Source: Vreelandella arcis (GTDB taxonomy: Bacteria; Pseudomonadota; Gammaproteobacteria; Pseudomonadales; Halomonadaceae). Taken from it: a stretch of DNA of 64,000 nt. Below the pieces are notes generated by a model that saw only the letters and a program-made list of their open reading frames with translations, did no database searches and was not told the DNA's origin. How positions within the stretch are numbered: position 1 is the stretch's first letter; every line of letters starts with the position of its first letter. A program made the translations under genes and the position numbers. The stretch covers positions 186,001 through 250,000 of the forward strand of contig NZ_FNII01000001.1 in NCBI RefSeq assembly GCF_900103865.1, written 5' to 3'. Below, one piece after another: positions 19,119-28,055 of this stretch.

Positions 19119-21065
19119 TTAGGCATTTTCACTGGCCAGCAGTTCGGCTTCCATAGCTTCTAAGGCCTCCTCGGCGGCGAGCCATTGCTGCTCGGCGTTA
19201 TCCAAGCGGGCTTTGAGGTCGGCCTGTTTCGCCAGGGCATCGGTCAACTCCGCTTTGCGGGCGCCGTCGGTGTAAAGCTCAGGGTCTGAGAGTACTTCCT
19301 CAACGCCTTCTAACGCCTTCTGGGCTTTCTCCATGGCTTTTTCCGCTTGGTCGCGTTGCTTTTTTTGCGGACGCAATTTTTCACGCAGTTCGGCCGCCGC
19401 TTTGCGAGCGGCTTTGCGGTCGCCGATGGGCTGTTGCCCCTGGCGCTCGCTCTTCTCGTTGCGGCTGTCACGGCGACTTTCTTCCAGGCGTGCTTTTAGC
19501 CACGCCCGGTAGTCGTCCAAGTCGCCGTCGAAGGGCTCAACGCGGTGGTCGGCGACCCGCCAGAATTCATCCACCGTGGCGCGCAGTAAGTGGCGGTCGT
19601 GAGAGACCAGAATCACTGTGCCTTCAAAGCTGGCCAGCGCCTGGGTGAGCGCCTCGCGCATTTCCAGATCCAGGTGGTTGGTGGGTTCGTCCAATAGCAA
19701 TAGATTGGGTTTTTGCCAGGCCACCAAGGATAGCGCTAAGCGGGCTTTTTCACCGCCTGAGAAGTTTGCCACTTGGCCGAAGGCGTCGTCGCCTTTAAAG
19801 CCAAATCCGCCTAGGAAGTTGCGGATATCCTGGTCGCTGGCGGTGGGCGAAAGGCGCTGTACATGTACAAACGGCGAGGTGGTGACGTCCAGCCCTTCTA
19901 ACTGATGCTGGGCAAAGTAACCGATGGCTAAATGCTCGCCGGGCACGCGTTTGCCTTGCAGAAGATCTAGCTCGCCAGTGAGCGATTTGATCAGCGTTGA
20001 TTTACCAGCGCCGTTGGGGCCTAGCAAGCCGATACGGCTGCCTGGTAGCAGGGTAACATTGACCTTTTCGAGCTGGGCGACATCGCCTGTGCCACTGCGA
20101 TAACCCAACGTCGCCTGGTCGAGCACCAGCAGCGGATGCGAGGTTTTATCCGATGCGGGTAAGGTGAAATGGAAGGGTGAATCGACGTGGGCAACGGCGA
20201 TGTCTTCCATGCGCTCGAGCATCTTGACGCGGCTTTGCGCCTGCTTGGCCTTGGTTGCCTTGGCTTTAAAGCGAGTGATAAAACGCTCGATTTCCTCGCG
20301 CCGTGCCTGCTGCTTGGCGGCTTCGGCCTGCTGGAGGGCGAGCTTCTCGGCGCGGGTGTGCTCAAAGCGCGAGTAATTGCCGCGGTAAAGTTCCACCGTT
20401 TGATGATGCATATGCACAATGTGGTCGCATACGGCATCCAGGAAGTCGCGGTCGTGGGAGATCAACAACAGCGTGCCGGGATAGCGGGTGAGCCACTGTT
20501 CCAACCACAGCAGCGCGTCCAAATCCAGGTGGTTGGTGGGCTCATCCAGCAGCAGTAGGTCGGAGGGCATAAACAGCGTGCGGGCTAAATTGACGCGCAT
20601 TCGCCAGCCGCCGGAAAACGCTGACAGCGGGCGGTCGAGGTCGGCCTGAATGAAGCCGAGGCCGACCAGTAATTGAGCAGCGCGGGATTCGGCGCGATAG
20701 CCGTCCAAGGTTTCAATCAAACCGTGTAGCTCGGCCTCACGGTGGGCGTTGCCGGCGTCGCGGGCGGCCTGTAAATCGGCTTCTGCTTGGCGCAGCGCGA
20801 TATCGCCGTCGAGCACGTACTCGATAATCGACCGATCTAGTGCATCGACTTCCTGGGCCATGTGGGCGATACGTTGCCCACCGCTCAGTTCTACCTCGCC
20901 CTGATCGGGGCCAAGTTCCCCCAGTAACAGCTTAAAGAGGCTCGATTTGCCTGCACCGTTAGCCCCGATAATGCCCGCTTTCACCCCATCGGGTAGGGTA
21001 AGGTCGGCGTTGTCGAGTAGCGTTTGCTTGCCGCGTTGCAGGGCGACTTGGCGCAGTGCGATCAT
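19119..21065 (-). CDS. ABC-F family ATPase, YheS-like
   Basis: A soluble twin-ATPase protein of 648 residues, thought to act on the ribosome rather than in transport. Domain 1 has Walker A GANGAGKSS, signature FSGGWRMR and LLDEPTNHLDLDAL. The inter-domain linker (about 240-300) is rich in charged residues. Domain 2 has GPNGAGKST, FSGGEKARL and LLDEPTNHLDLE. A coiled coil follows (about 540-640) as in YheS/Uup. GGAGAA precedes the ATG. Promoter is shared with the divergent TIGR02444 gene, 26 bases away. Confidence 0.93.
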   Translation of the reverse strand: MIALRQVALQRGKQTLLDNADLTLPDGVKAGIIGANGAGKSSLFKLLLGELGPDQGEVELSGGQRIAHMAQEVDALDRSIIEYVLDGDIALRQAEADLQAARDAGNAHREAELHGLIETLDGYRAESRAAQLLVGLGFIQADLDRPLSAFSGGWRMRVNLARTLFMPSDLLLLDEPTNHLDLDALLWLEQWLTRYPGTLLLISHDRDFLDAVCDHIVHMHHQTVELYRGNYSRFEHTRAEKLALQQAEAAKQQARREEIERFITRFKAKATKAKQAQSRVKMLERMEDIAVAHVDSPFHFTLPASDKTSHPLLVLDQATLGYRSGTGDVAQLEKVNVTLLPGSRIGLLGPNGAGKSTLIKSLTGELDLLQGKRVPGEHLAIGYFAQHQLEGLDVTTSPFVHVQRLSPTASDQDIRNFLGGFGFKGDDAFGQVANFSGGEKARLALSLVAWQKPNLLLLDEPTNHLDLEMREALTQALASFEGTVILVSHDRHLLRATVDEFWRVADHRVEPFDGDLDDYRAWLKARLEESRRDSRNEKSERQGQQPIGDRKAARKAAAELREKLRPQKKQRDQAEKAMEKAQKALEGVEEVLSDPELYTDGARKAELTDALAKQADLKARLDNAEQQWLAAEEALEAMEAELLASENA

Positions 21066-21091
21066 GCGTTCTCCCGAAAAGAGTGGGTCTT

Positions 21092-21682
21092 ATGATGCGA
21101 GATTCTATTGCGCTTGATTCTACCCGATTAGCGGCGCTACAGCAGACACCGTTGTGGGATTTTGCGCTGACGTTTTATGCGCGCCCGGGCGTCGAGCAAG
21201 CGTGCTTGACGTTGCAGGAGGCGGCCTCCATCGACGTGTGTGAACTGCTGTTTCATAGCTGGCTGTATGCACACGGACTGGAGGCATTGCCTGTACCATT
21301 ATCAACGCTGCGCCAGGCGCGTCGTGAGTGGCAGGCCGGGATAACCGAGGTGCTGCGCGGGCTACGGCGCGATTTAAAATCGACAGTTAACCCGAGCGAG
21401 ACCGTGACGACCCTACGTGAACGGATCAAGCAGGCAGAGTTACTCGCGGAGCGTGAAAACCTTCAACGTTGGCAAACGTGGGCTTGGGACAACGATCAGT
21501 CTTCAGCACACTTAAGAAACCGGCGCGAAAATCCGCATGATGCCGGGAGATGGCTGCAAGAACGCCTATTATTGCCTCAAGATGAGACCTCACCTGATTG
21601 TGACACAGAGGCCACTTCGGCTATTCAATACGCCTTTGCCGTGCTAGGTCAGCAGCTTGACCCCTTACAACGGGCGCGCTAG
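21092..21682 (+). CDS. TIGR02444-family protein
   Basis: A 196-residue cytosolic protein. Near the start is LWDFALTFYARPGVEQACLTLQ followed by VCELLFHSWL, which I recognise as TIGR02444 (DUF2390). Function is unknown. It is commonly adjacent to the YheS-type ABC-F gene, as here, where it is divergent. I start at the ATG at 21092 with AAGAG upstream; another ATG follows immediately at 21095. A weak inverted repeat (GAATAAC / GTTATTC, 21703-21721) lies after the stop. Confidence 0.8.
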   Translation: MMRDSIALDSTRLAALQQTPLWDFALTFYARPGVEQACLTLQEAASIDVCELLFHSWLYAHGLEALPVPLSTLRQARREWQAGITEVLRGLRRDLKSTVNPSETVTTLRERIKQAELLAERENLQRWQTWAWDNDQSSAHLRNRRENPHDAGRWLQERLLLPQDETSPDCDTEATSAIQYAFAVLGQQLDPLQRAR

Positions 21683-21775
21683 CCTAAAAATTAGCTGCTT
21701 TTGAATAACCGTTTGTTATTCGGGCTTTCAGACGTGCAGCGCCAGCGAGCGTTGGCACTATTGTGAATAACAACT

Positions 21776-21792
21776 GCGCGTTGCTAACGCGC
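21776..21792. promoter_or_regulatory. GC-rich dyad in the teaA leader/promoter
   Basis: A perfect inverted repeat GCGCGTT-GCT-AACGCGC lies 62 to 78 bases before the teaA start. It could be an operator or an RNA hairpin in the leader. The tea transport genes of Halomonas elongata are osmotically regulated; whether this dyad takes part is not known. Confidence 0.3.
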
Positions 21793-21853
21793 CGATCAAA
21801 GCAGATTTTTGCGCACTCGTATAGCGCGCTTACCACTGCAAGGGGAATACCGC

Positions 21854-22876
21854 ATGAAGGCAAGCAAGTTAGTAACGACGGCGAGCGTCAGCGCACTGTT
21901 GGTGGGTATGTCAGGCGTCGCTCAGGCGGAAAACTGGCGTTATGCCCACGAAGAATACGAAGGTGACGTTCAAGACGTCTTCGCCTACGCGTTCAAAGAA
22001 CACATCGAAGACAACTCAGACCACACCGTGCAGGTCTATCGCTTTGGTGAGCTGGGTGAGTCTGACGACATTATGATGCAGACTCAAAACGGGATTCTGC
22101 AGTTCGTTAACCAGTCGCCTGGCTTCACCGGCTCGCTCATTCCAGAAGCACAAATCTTTTTCATTCCCTACCTGCTTCCCACCGACGAGGAGACCGTACT
22201 CGAGTTCTTTGACGAGAGCGAAGCAATCAACGAGATGTTCCCAGAGCTCTACGCCGAGCAAGGCCTTGAGTTGCTGCAAATGTATCCGGAAGGTGAAATG
22301 GTCATCACCACCAATGAGCCGTTCACCTCGCCAGAGGAACTGAATAATAAGAAAATCCGCACGATGACCAACCCACTGTTGACGGAAACCTACGACGCGT
22401 TCGGCGCGACGCCAACGCCACTTCCCTGGGGTGAGGTCTATGGTGGCCTGCAGACCGGCATCATTGACGGTCAAGAGAACCCAATTTTCTGGATCGAGTC
22501 TGGCGGTCTTTACGAGGTGTCTCCGCACCTGACCTTTACCGGTCACGGCTGGTTCACCACCGCGATGATGGCCAACCAGGACTTCTACGAAGGTTTATCC
22601 GACGAGGATAAGGAACTGGTTCAAGAAGCCTCCGAAGTGGCTTATGACCATACTATCGAGCACATCCAAGGGTTAGCTGAAGAATCGCTGGCCAAAATTC
22701 AGGAAGCGTCTGATGAAGTTACCGTCACGCGCCTGGATGAAGAGCAGATTCAGGCCTTCCGTGAACGTGCACCACAGGTTGAAGAAGCCTTCTTGGAAAT
22801 GACCGGTGAGCGTGGTGAAGAGCTGCTTGAGCAGTTCAAAACTGATCTGGAAGAAGTAACCAACGACGAAGAATAA
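21854..22876 (+). CDS. teaA: Ectoine/hydroxyectoine-binding protein TeaA
   Basis: Periplasmic receptor of the TeaABC TRAP transporter, which takes up ectoine and hydroxyectoine and recaptures solute leaking from the cell. The 340-residue precursor has a signal peptide ending AQA. The mature protein begins ENWRYAHEEYEGDVQDVFA, strikingly like the H. elongata TeaA sequence I remember. KIRTMTNPLL, LPWGEVYGGLQTG, IIDGQENPIFW and the acidic residues near the mature N-terminus, which form the ectoine pocket in TeaA, are all present. AGGGGAA fixes the ATG at 21854. A strong terminator-like hairpin separates it from teaB. Confidence 0.96.
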   Translation: MKASKLVTTASVSALLVGMSGVAQAENWRYAHEEYEGDVQDVFAYAFKEHIEDNSDHTVQVYRFGELGESDDIMMQTQNGILQFVNQSPGFTGSLIPEAQIFFIPYLLPTDEETVLEFFDESEAINEMFPELYAEQGLELLQMYPEGEMVITTNEPFTSPEELNNKKIRTMTNPLLTETYDAFGATPTPLPWGEVYGGLQTGIIDGQENPIFWIESGGLYEVSPHLTFTGHGWFTTAMMANQDFYEGLSDEDKELVQEASEVAYDHTIEHIQGLAEESLAKIQEASDEVTVTRLDEEQIQAFRERAPQVEEAFLEMTGERGEELLEQFKTDLEEVTNDEE

Positions 22877-22913
22877 GCAGCCCTCGCCATTAAGGCGCTG
22901 CAACTGAAGGATC

Positions 22914-22942
22914 AAAGGGGCGGCCAGCGGCCGCCCCTTTTT
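22914..22942 (+). terminator. Terminator-like hairpin between teaA and teaB
   Basis: A perfect 12-bp stem AAAGGGGCGGCC / GGCCGCCCCTTT with a 3-base loop (AGC) is followed by further Ts. It lies 38 bases after the teaA stop. It probably terminates most teaA transcripts or stabilises their 3' end, giving more receptor than permease. Confidence 0.8.
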
Positions 22943-23133
22943 CATCTGTTTGATAGCAATATCAATTCGCTAAGGTGAATTGCCTTCGTTCATCAAACGT
23001 TGAACCAGTAACGTTGGGTTACCGTTAGGCTAGTGATGTTAGCCATGAGTGGATCGACAACACCCGGTATCGAGATCGGTGTGGGAACGAGAAATCGGCA
23101 GTTCAAGACTGCTGTGATTAAAGGAGTCCGGCC

Positions 23134-23712
23134 ATGACCGAAGAAGAGTCTGAGAAAGGCTACCGCTCTGGTTTGCCTGGTATCCTCGGGTTAGTGGATA
23201 CCGTCATCAGCAAAATTGAGTCAGTGATTCTGGCACTTGGCGTGATACTGATGGCAGTGAACACAGTGACGAATGTGGTCGCGCGCTTTGTGTTTGGCAA
23301 CAGCATTATGTTTTCAGGCGAGCTTAACCGCATCCTGATCATCATGATCACCTTTGCCGGTATCGGCTATGCAGCGCGCCACGGCCGCCATATTCGTATG
23401 TCGGCGATTTACGATGCGCTCCCGACCGGCGGCCGCAAGGTATTGATGATCGCTATTGCCTTGCTCACCTCAATAATGATGTTCTTTTTGCTTTACTACT
23501 CGGTGTTTTTCATCATCGATTTGTATAGCAAAGGGCGCGTACTGCCTTCATTGGGGATGCCGATTTGGATTATTTACCTATGGGTACCCATGGGCTTTTT
23601 CATTACCGGAGTGCAATACCTGCTAACGGCAGTTAAAAACATGACCTCACGAGATGTGTACCTGTCGACCGGGGTTGTTGATGGTTATAAAGATACCGAA
23701 ACGGAAGTCTAA
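23134..23712 (+). CDS. teaB: Ectoine TRAP transporter small permease TeaB
   Basis: The four-helix DctQ-type subunit of TeaABC at the inner membrane, 192 residues. Hydrophobic segments fall near residues 28-50, 65-82, 104-128 and 145-165. The family motif [16 protein letters not shown] lies between helices 2 and 3. AAGGAG is nine bases upstream. A 257-base gap, with a terminator hairpin, separates it from teaA, long enough for its own promoter. teaC follows after 30 bases. Confidence 0.93.
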   Translation: MTEEESEKGYRSGLPGILGLVDTVISKIESVILALGVILMAVNTVTNVVARFVFGNSIMFSGELNRILIIMITFAGIGYAARHGRHIRMSAIYDALPTGGRKVLMIAIALLTSIMMFFLLYYSVFFIIDLYSKGRVLPSLGMPIWIIYLWVPMGFFITGVQYLLTAVKNMTSRDVYLSTGVVDGYKDTETEV

Positions 23713-23742
23713 CGCGGGGCACAGCTGCCTAGGGGAACTGCT

Positions 23743-25026
23743 ATGACGACAATAATGGTCTCAACGATGATTGTCCTGCTATTGCTGGGCTTTCCGATGA
23801 TGATCCCGTTGATCACCGCCTCGGCCATTGGCTTTTTCATGATGTTCAACGGGTTTGGGCAGATGGAAACCTTGATTCAGCAGATGATGGCAGGCATTCG
23901 CCCCGCGTCGCTGATCGCGGTACCCATGTTCATTCTTGCGGCGGATATTATGACGCGAGGCCAATCCGCTAGCCGTCTTATTGACATGGTTATGTCGTTC
24001 ATTGGCCATGTGAAAGGCGGTCTGGCTGTTAGCACGGCGGCTTCGTGTACGCTGTTTGGCGCGGTATCAGGGTCGACCCAGGCCACCGTTGTGGCGGTAG
24101 GCTCGCCGCTACGCCCGCGTATGTTGAAAGCGGGGTATTCGGATTCGTTTACGTTGGCGTTGATTATTAACTCGAGCGATATTGCCTTTCTGATCCCGCC
24201 CAGTATTGGCATGATCATTTACGGGGTGGTGTCGGGTACGTCCATTGGTGAGCTTTTCATTGCCGGCATTGGGCCTGGCGTGATGATTTTAATGATGTTT
24301 GCCGCCTACAGCATGATTTATGCGACGGTGAAAAAAGTACCCACAGAGCCAAAAGCGACCTGGGGTGAGCGTGGTAGGGCCGTGCGGATGGCGCTTTGGC
24401 CACTTGGCTTCCCTGTGATTATCGTCGGTGGTATTTATGGCGGTATTTTCAGCCCCACGGAAGCGGCCGCGGCCTGCGTACTGTATGCCTTTTTCCTTGA
24501 ATTTATGGTGTTCCGCTCGCTCAAGCTGAACGATATTTACGCGATCGCCAAATCCACGGGGTTAATTACCGCTGTTGTGTTCATTCTGGTGGCCGTGGGC
24601 AATAGCTTTTCTTGGATTATCTCGTTCGCGCAAATACCCCAGGCCATTCTGGAAGCGGTGGGTGTTAATGAAGCAGGCCCCACGGGCGTGCTGATTGCGA
24701 TTTGTATCGCGTTCTTCGTGGCGTGCATGTTTGTCGACCCGATCGTCGTCATCCTGGTGTTAACGCCTATCTTCGCGCCGGCGATCGCCTCTACGGGGCT
24801 GGATCCGGTACTGGTCGGGATTTTGATTACGCTACAGGTGGCGATTGGCTCGGCAACACCACCCTTCGGTTGCGATATCTTTACCGCCATCGCGATTTTT
24901 AAGCGCCCGTATTGGGATGTGATCAAAGGCACACCGCCGTTTATTTTCATGCTGATTTTAGCGGCCGCTTTGTTGATCATGTTCCCGCAAATTGCGCTGT
25001 TCCTGCGTGATATTGCCTTCCGCTAA
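23743..25026 (+). CDS. teaC: Ectoine TRAP transporter large permease TeaC
   Basis: The large DctM-type membrane subunit that couples sodium entry to ectoine uptake, 427 residues. Family features include MFILAADIMTRG, GAVSGSTQATVVAVG, LIPPSIGMIIYGVVSGTS and IFSPTEAAAACVLY. Most of the protein is transmembrane helix. It lies 30 bases after teaB and 21 bases before teaD, in the same order as in H. elongata. AGGGGAAC precedes the ATG. Confidence 0.95.
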   Translation: MTTIMVSTMIVLLLLGFPMMIPLITASAIGFFMMFNGFGQMETLIQQMMAGIRPASLIAVPMFILAADIMTRGQSASRLIDMVMSFIGHVKGGLAVSTAASCTLFGAVSGSTQATVVAVGSPLRPRMLKAGYSDSFTLALIINSSDIAFLIPPSIGMIIYGVVSGTSIGELFIAGIGPGVMILMMFAAYSMIYATVKKVPTEPKATWGERGRAVRMALWPLGFPVIIVGGIYGGIFSPTEAAAACVLYAFFLEFMVFRSLKLNDIYAIAKSTGLITAVVFILVAVGNSFSWIISFAQIPQAILEAVGVNEAGPTGVLIAICIAFFVACMFVDPIVVILVLTPIFAPAIASTGLDPVLVGILITLQVAIGSATPPFGCDIFTAIAIFKRPYWDVIKGTPPFIFMLILAAALLIMFPQIALFLRDIAFR

Positions 25027-25047
25027 ACAGCCACAAGGAGTGCGCGT

Positions 25048-25491
25048 ATGTTCAACCGCATTTTAGTTCCGGTGGATGGCTCCAAAGGGGCCTTGAAGGC
25101 GCTTGAAAAGGCCGTTGGTCTGCATATGTTGACGGGTGCGGAGCTTTACCTGCTGTGCGTTTTCAAGCATCACAGCCTGCTTGAAGCCTCGTTGTCGATG
25201 GTACGGCCTAGCAAGCTGGATATTCCCGACGATGCGCTGAAAGAGTACGCCACGGAAATTGCCGTCCATGCTAAGTCTCACGCGATTGAATTGGGCGCCG
25301 ATGGCGCGCGCGTGCGGGCATTCGTGAAAGGTGGTCGACCGTCGCGTACCATCGTCCGTTTTGCACGTAAGCGTGAGTGTGACCTGGTCGTCATCGGGGC
25401 CCAGGGGACTAACGGCGATAAAAACCTGCTGCTGGGGAGTGTTTCCCAGCGGGTAGCCGGTGGCGCCCACTGCCCGACGATGGTGGTGTAA
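25048..25491 (+). CDS. teaD: Universal stress protein TeaD
   Basis: A single-domain Usp protein of 147 residues. The ATP-binding pattern [21 protein letters not shown] follows the G-2X-G-9X-G(S/T) rule, and the protein starts [19 protein letters not shown]. In H. elongata the orthologue TeaD binds ATP and tunes ectoine uptake through TeaABC. The position directly after teaC supports the same role here. AAGGAG is nine bases upstream. A strong terminator follows 29 bases after the stop. Confidence 0.94.
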   Translation: MFNRILVPVDGSKGALKALEKAVGLHMLTGAELYLLCVFKHHSLLEASLSMVRPSKLDIPDDALKEYATEIAVHAKSHAIELGADGARVRAFVKGGRPSRTIVRFARKRECDLVVIGAQGTNGDKNLLLGSVSQRVAGGAHCPTMVV

Positions 25492-25520
25492 CGCGCTTCC
25501 CCGTAAACGTCGATGGGTAT

Positions 25521-25573
25521 TAACACCCGCCGCCTCGGCAGATGCAGCCTGGGGCGGCGGGTGTTATTCTTTT
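25521..25573 (+). terminator. Rho-independent terminator after teaD
   Basis: A perfect 14-bp stem TAACACCCGCCGCC / GGCGGCGGGTGTTA (25521-25534 and 25553-25566) with an 18-base loop is followed by TTCTTTT. It closes the teaBCD transcript. Confidence 0.85.
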
Positions 25574-25619
25574 AATGACCCTCATTAAGGTGCTTTGCAC
25601 CATGGAAAAAAGGTGTTTT

Positions 25620-26300
25620 ATGAAAGTAGCTATTTCGTCAACCACGCTGGTTAGTTTACTGCTGGTAGCCCCTTTGGCGGCTGCCGCGCCGGAAACCGAA
25701 GAAGAGCGTTTGGCTTATAGCCTGGGTGTCACGCTCGGCGAAAGCATGCAGGCTGATGTCGAGGATTTGGACATCGATACCTTTACCGATGGTATGCGCG
25801 ATGTGTTCGAAGGTAATGACCTGGCGCTTGACGACGAGCAAATGAGCGAAGCGTTAATGGCGTTCCAAGAGCAATCAATGGCGGCTCGTGAAGCGGAAGC
25901 AGCCGAAGCCAGCGAAGCCAATCGTGAAGAAGGCCAAGCCTTCTTGGCCGAGAATGCTGAGCGCGACGAAGTGACCGTTACTGAATCTGGTCTCCAGTAT
26001 GAAGTGATTGAGTCGGGTGATGGCGAGTCTCCCGGCCCTGAAGACACCGTCGAAGTGAATTATGAAGGCATGCTGTTAGATGGCACCGTTTTCGATAGCT
26101 CCTTTGAACGCGGTGAATCAGTCAGCTTTCAAACCAATCAAGTGATCGAAGGTTGGCAGGAAGCGCTACAGATGATGAGTGTCGGTGATAGCTGGATGTT
26201 GTATATCCCCGCTGATCTTGCCTATGGCGAACGTGGTCAAGGGCCGATTGGGCCTAACGAGGTGTTAACCTTCCGTGTTGAACTGCTCGACGTTGAATAA
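25620..26300 (+). CDS. FKBP-type peptidyl-prolyl isomerase, exported
   Basis: A periplasmic folding catalyst of 226 residues. It has a signal peptide ending LAAAA, an N-terminal helical dimerisation domain (ERLAYSLGVTLGES onward) like FkpA/Mip, a charged helix (about 90-115), and a C-terminal FKBP domain with VEVNYEGMLLDGTVFDSS, VIEGWQEALQMM and IPADLAYGERG. AAGGTG five bases upstream supports the ATG at 25620; the longer upstream frame runs into the tea terminator. The next gene starts four bases after the stop. Confidence 0.93.
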   Translation: MKVAISSTTLVSLLLVAPLAAAAPETEEERLAYSLGVTLGESMQADVEDLDIDTFTDGMRDVFEGNDLALDDEQMSEALMAFQEQSMAAREAEAAEASEANREEGQAFLAENAERDEVTVTESGLQYEVIESGDGESPGPEDTVEVNYEGMLLDGTVFDSSFERGESVSFQTNQVIEGWQEALQMMSVGDSWMLYIPADLAYGERGQGPIGPNEVLTFRVELLDVE

Positions 26301-26303
26301 GTG

Positions 26304-27365
26304 ATGTCTTTGCCGTCGTGTCGCCCCCCGCGCTGTTTAGCGAGCGGCCTGTTGCTGATCGGCAGCTCATGGATGGTAATGGCTGTCCAGGCCGCGCCCG
26401 AGGCGCTGCCTGCCCTGGATGCTAAGCAACAAGACACCAGCGTGGTGGGGGTTTCGTCCGGCGGCTATATGGCCACCCAACTGGCGGTGGCGTTTCCCGA
26501 GCACTTCAGTGGCTTGGGGGTGTTGGCCGCCGGCCCCTGGGGCTGCTCGGGAGGGTCGTTAATTCGGGCGCTGAATACCTGTATGACAACTGAGAGTGGC
26601 GAGCCTTCGCTTGACCGGCTTGATACCCGTCGTCGTCGGTATGAATCAGCGCAGCAGGTAGGTTCCCAGGAAGCGCTTAGCCGATTAAGGGTGTTTTTAT
26701 GGCACGGCGCGGATGATGAGGTGGTGGAACCTGAGCTGGGCGATTTATTGGCGGCTCAGTGGGAGCGCTGGCTGGCCTCACCCGAGCAGCTTCGCGTGAT
26801 CCGCCGCGAGGAGACGGGGCACGGCTGGCCGGTGCGCTTAAACGACGATCCACCGTCTCCCCAGGTTCTGGGTGACTGCCAGCAAGGCGGTGGCAGTTAC
26901 CTGCTTGCCTGCGATGACGATGTGGCCGGCCAGATGCTGAGCTTCTTGTACCCCGAGCGCGAATCACAAAGCGAAGGCCAAGGGCAGTTAAGTACGTTTG
27001 ATCAATCACCGTTTGCCGTGAACGGTATGGGCGATACCGGCTTCATATACCTACCCGAAGGATGCGAGCAGGGTGGCTGCCCGATCACGCTAGCGCTTCA
27101 TGGCTGCCAAATGGGCCAAGACGCGATTGGCGATGCGTTCGCGCGTCACAGTGGCCTAAATGATTGGGCGGCGACCCACGGGCAAATCATCGTGTATCCA
27201 CAAGCAACAAGCACCCTGAAGAACCCTCAGGGCTGTTGGGATTGGTGGGGATACGCTGAGCGCGCTTTACCGTTGACGGCGCTGCACGACACCCGTGAAG
27301 GCGTTCAGGTTGAAGCGCTGATGGCGATGCTAGAACACCTGCAAGCGTCACCTAACAACGATTAG
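26304..27365 (+). CDS. Exported PHB-depolymerase-like esterase
   Basis: A secreted serine hydrolase of 353 residues. It has a signal peptide (ending VQAA), a lipase box GVSSGG with the nucleophile serine early in the protein, a probable catalytic aspartate in HGADDEVV and histidine in ETGHGWP. The C-terminal half repeats a second hydrolase-like pattern (LALHGC, NPQGCWDWWGY). This layout matches a family annotated as extracellular poly(3-hydroxybutyrate) depolymerase. Polymer cleavage is inferred, not shown. GTG at 26301 is an alternative start. The 3' end overlaps the convergent SCO gene by four bases. Confidence 0.8.
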   Translation: MSLPSCRPPRCLASGLLLIGSSWMVMAVQAAPEALPALDAKQQDTSVVGVSSGGYMATQLAVAFPEHFSGLGVLAAGPWGCSGGSLIRALNTCMTTESGEPSLDRLDTRRRRYESAQQVGSQEALSRLRVFLWHGADDEVVEPELGDLLAAQWERWLASPEQLRVIRREETGHGWPVRLNDDPPSPQVLGDCQQGGGSYLLACDDDVAGQMLSFLYPERESQSEGQGQLSTFDQSPFAVNGMGDTGFIYLPEGCEQGGCPITLALHGCQMGQDAIGDAFARHSGLNDWAATHGQIIVYPQATSTLKNPQGCWDWWGYAERALPLTALHDTREGVQVEALMAMLEHLQASPNND

Positions 27366-27955
27366 CGACTCAACTCGTTTTCCAGGGCGGCGTTAAGCCC
27401 TTGAGGGGTTGGCGAATACAGCACGCGTTGTAGGATCTTCCCGTCACGGTCGACTAAATAAAGCGACGAACTATGATTAATCGTGTAGTCGATTGCCGAG
27501 TCGGGGGTCTCAACCCGCTGGCGTATCACGTCATACCGGGACATGACATCGTCTAACGCCGCTTGATTGCCCGTAGCGCCGATAAACGCCTCACCAAAAA
27601 ATGCCAGATAGTGCTCAAGCCGTTCCAAGGTATCGCGTTCCGGGTCAACGGTGACCATCACGGGCACCACCCGCTCGCGCTGTGACGGCGAAAGCGTGGC
27701 GAGGGCTTGGCGCTTTACCGCTTGGGTCATCGGGCACACATCGGGGCAAAATGTATAGCCGAACGACACGATGGCGATTTGATCGTCGGAAAGCTGGGTA
27801 AGCGAAAAGTCACCCTGTGTGGACGCCAGTTCAATCGGGCCGCCGCGAGGTGTGTCGTTGGGGGTAGATAACGCGACATCATAGAGCGCGACGCCACTTG
27901 CGACGATCACTACAACCGCCAAGCCTGCACCCAACCAACTTCTTGGATAGGTCAT
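27362..27955 (-). CDS. SCO1/SenC/PrrC family copper-binding thioredoxin-fold protein
   Basis: A membrane-anchored periplasmic protein of 197 residues. It has one N-terminal helix (about 8-28), the CPDVC copper motif in FGYTFCPDVCP, and the third copper ligand in INHSSSLYLVD. SCO proteins load copper into cytochrome oxidase CuA or act as thiol reductases. No oxidase genes are nearby, so the partner is unknown. GAGGAG precedes the ATG. It is divergent from the AEC permease gene. Confidence 0.92.
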   Translation of the reverse strand: MTYPRSWLGAGLAVVVIVASGVALYDVALSTPNDTPRGGPIELASTQGDFSLTQLSDDQIAIVSFGYTFCPDVCPMTQAVKRQALATLSPSQRERVVPVMVTVDPERDTLERLEHYLAFFGEAFIGATGNQAALDDVMSRYDVIRQRVETPDSAIDYTINHSSSLYLVDRDGKILQRVLYSPTPQGLNAALENELSR

Positions 27956-28055
27956 GGTTTTCTCCTCGCAAGCAGTGAGTCAGATCACAATTGTCATAGT
28001 AACAGCAAACCCGCGACTGTCACGGCGAGTTCGAACGTAAGGATAAGGAAGCCCG

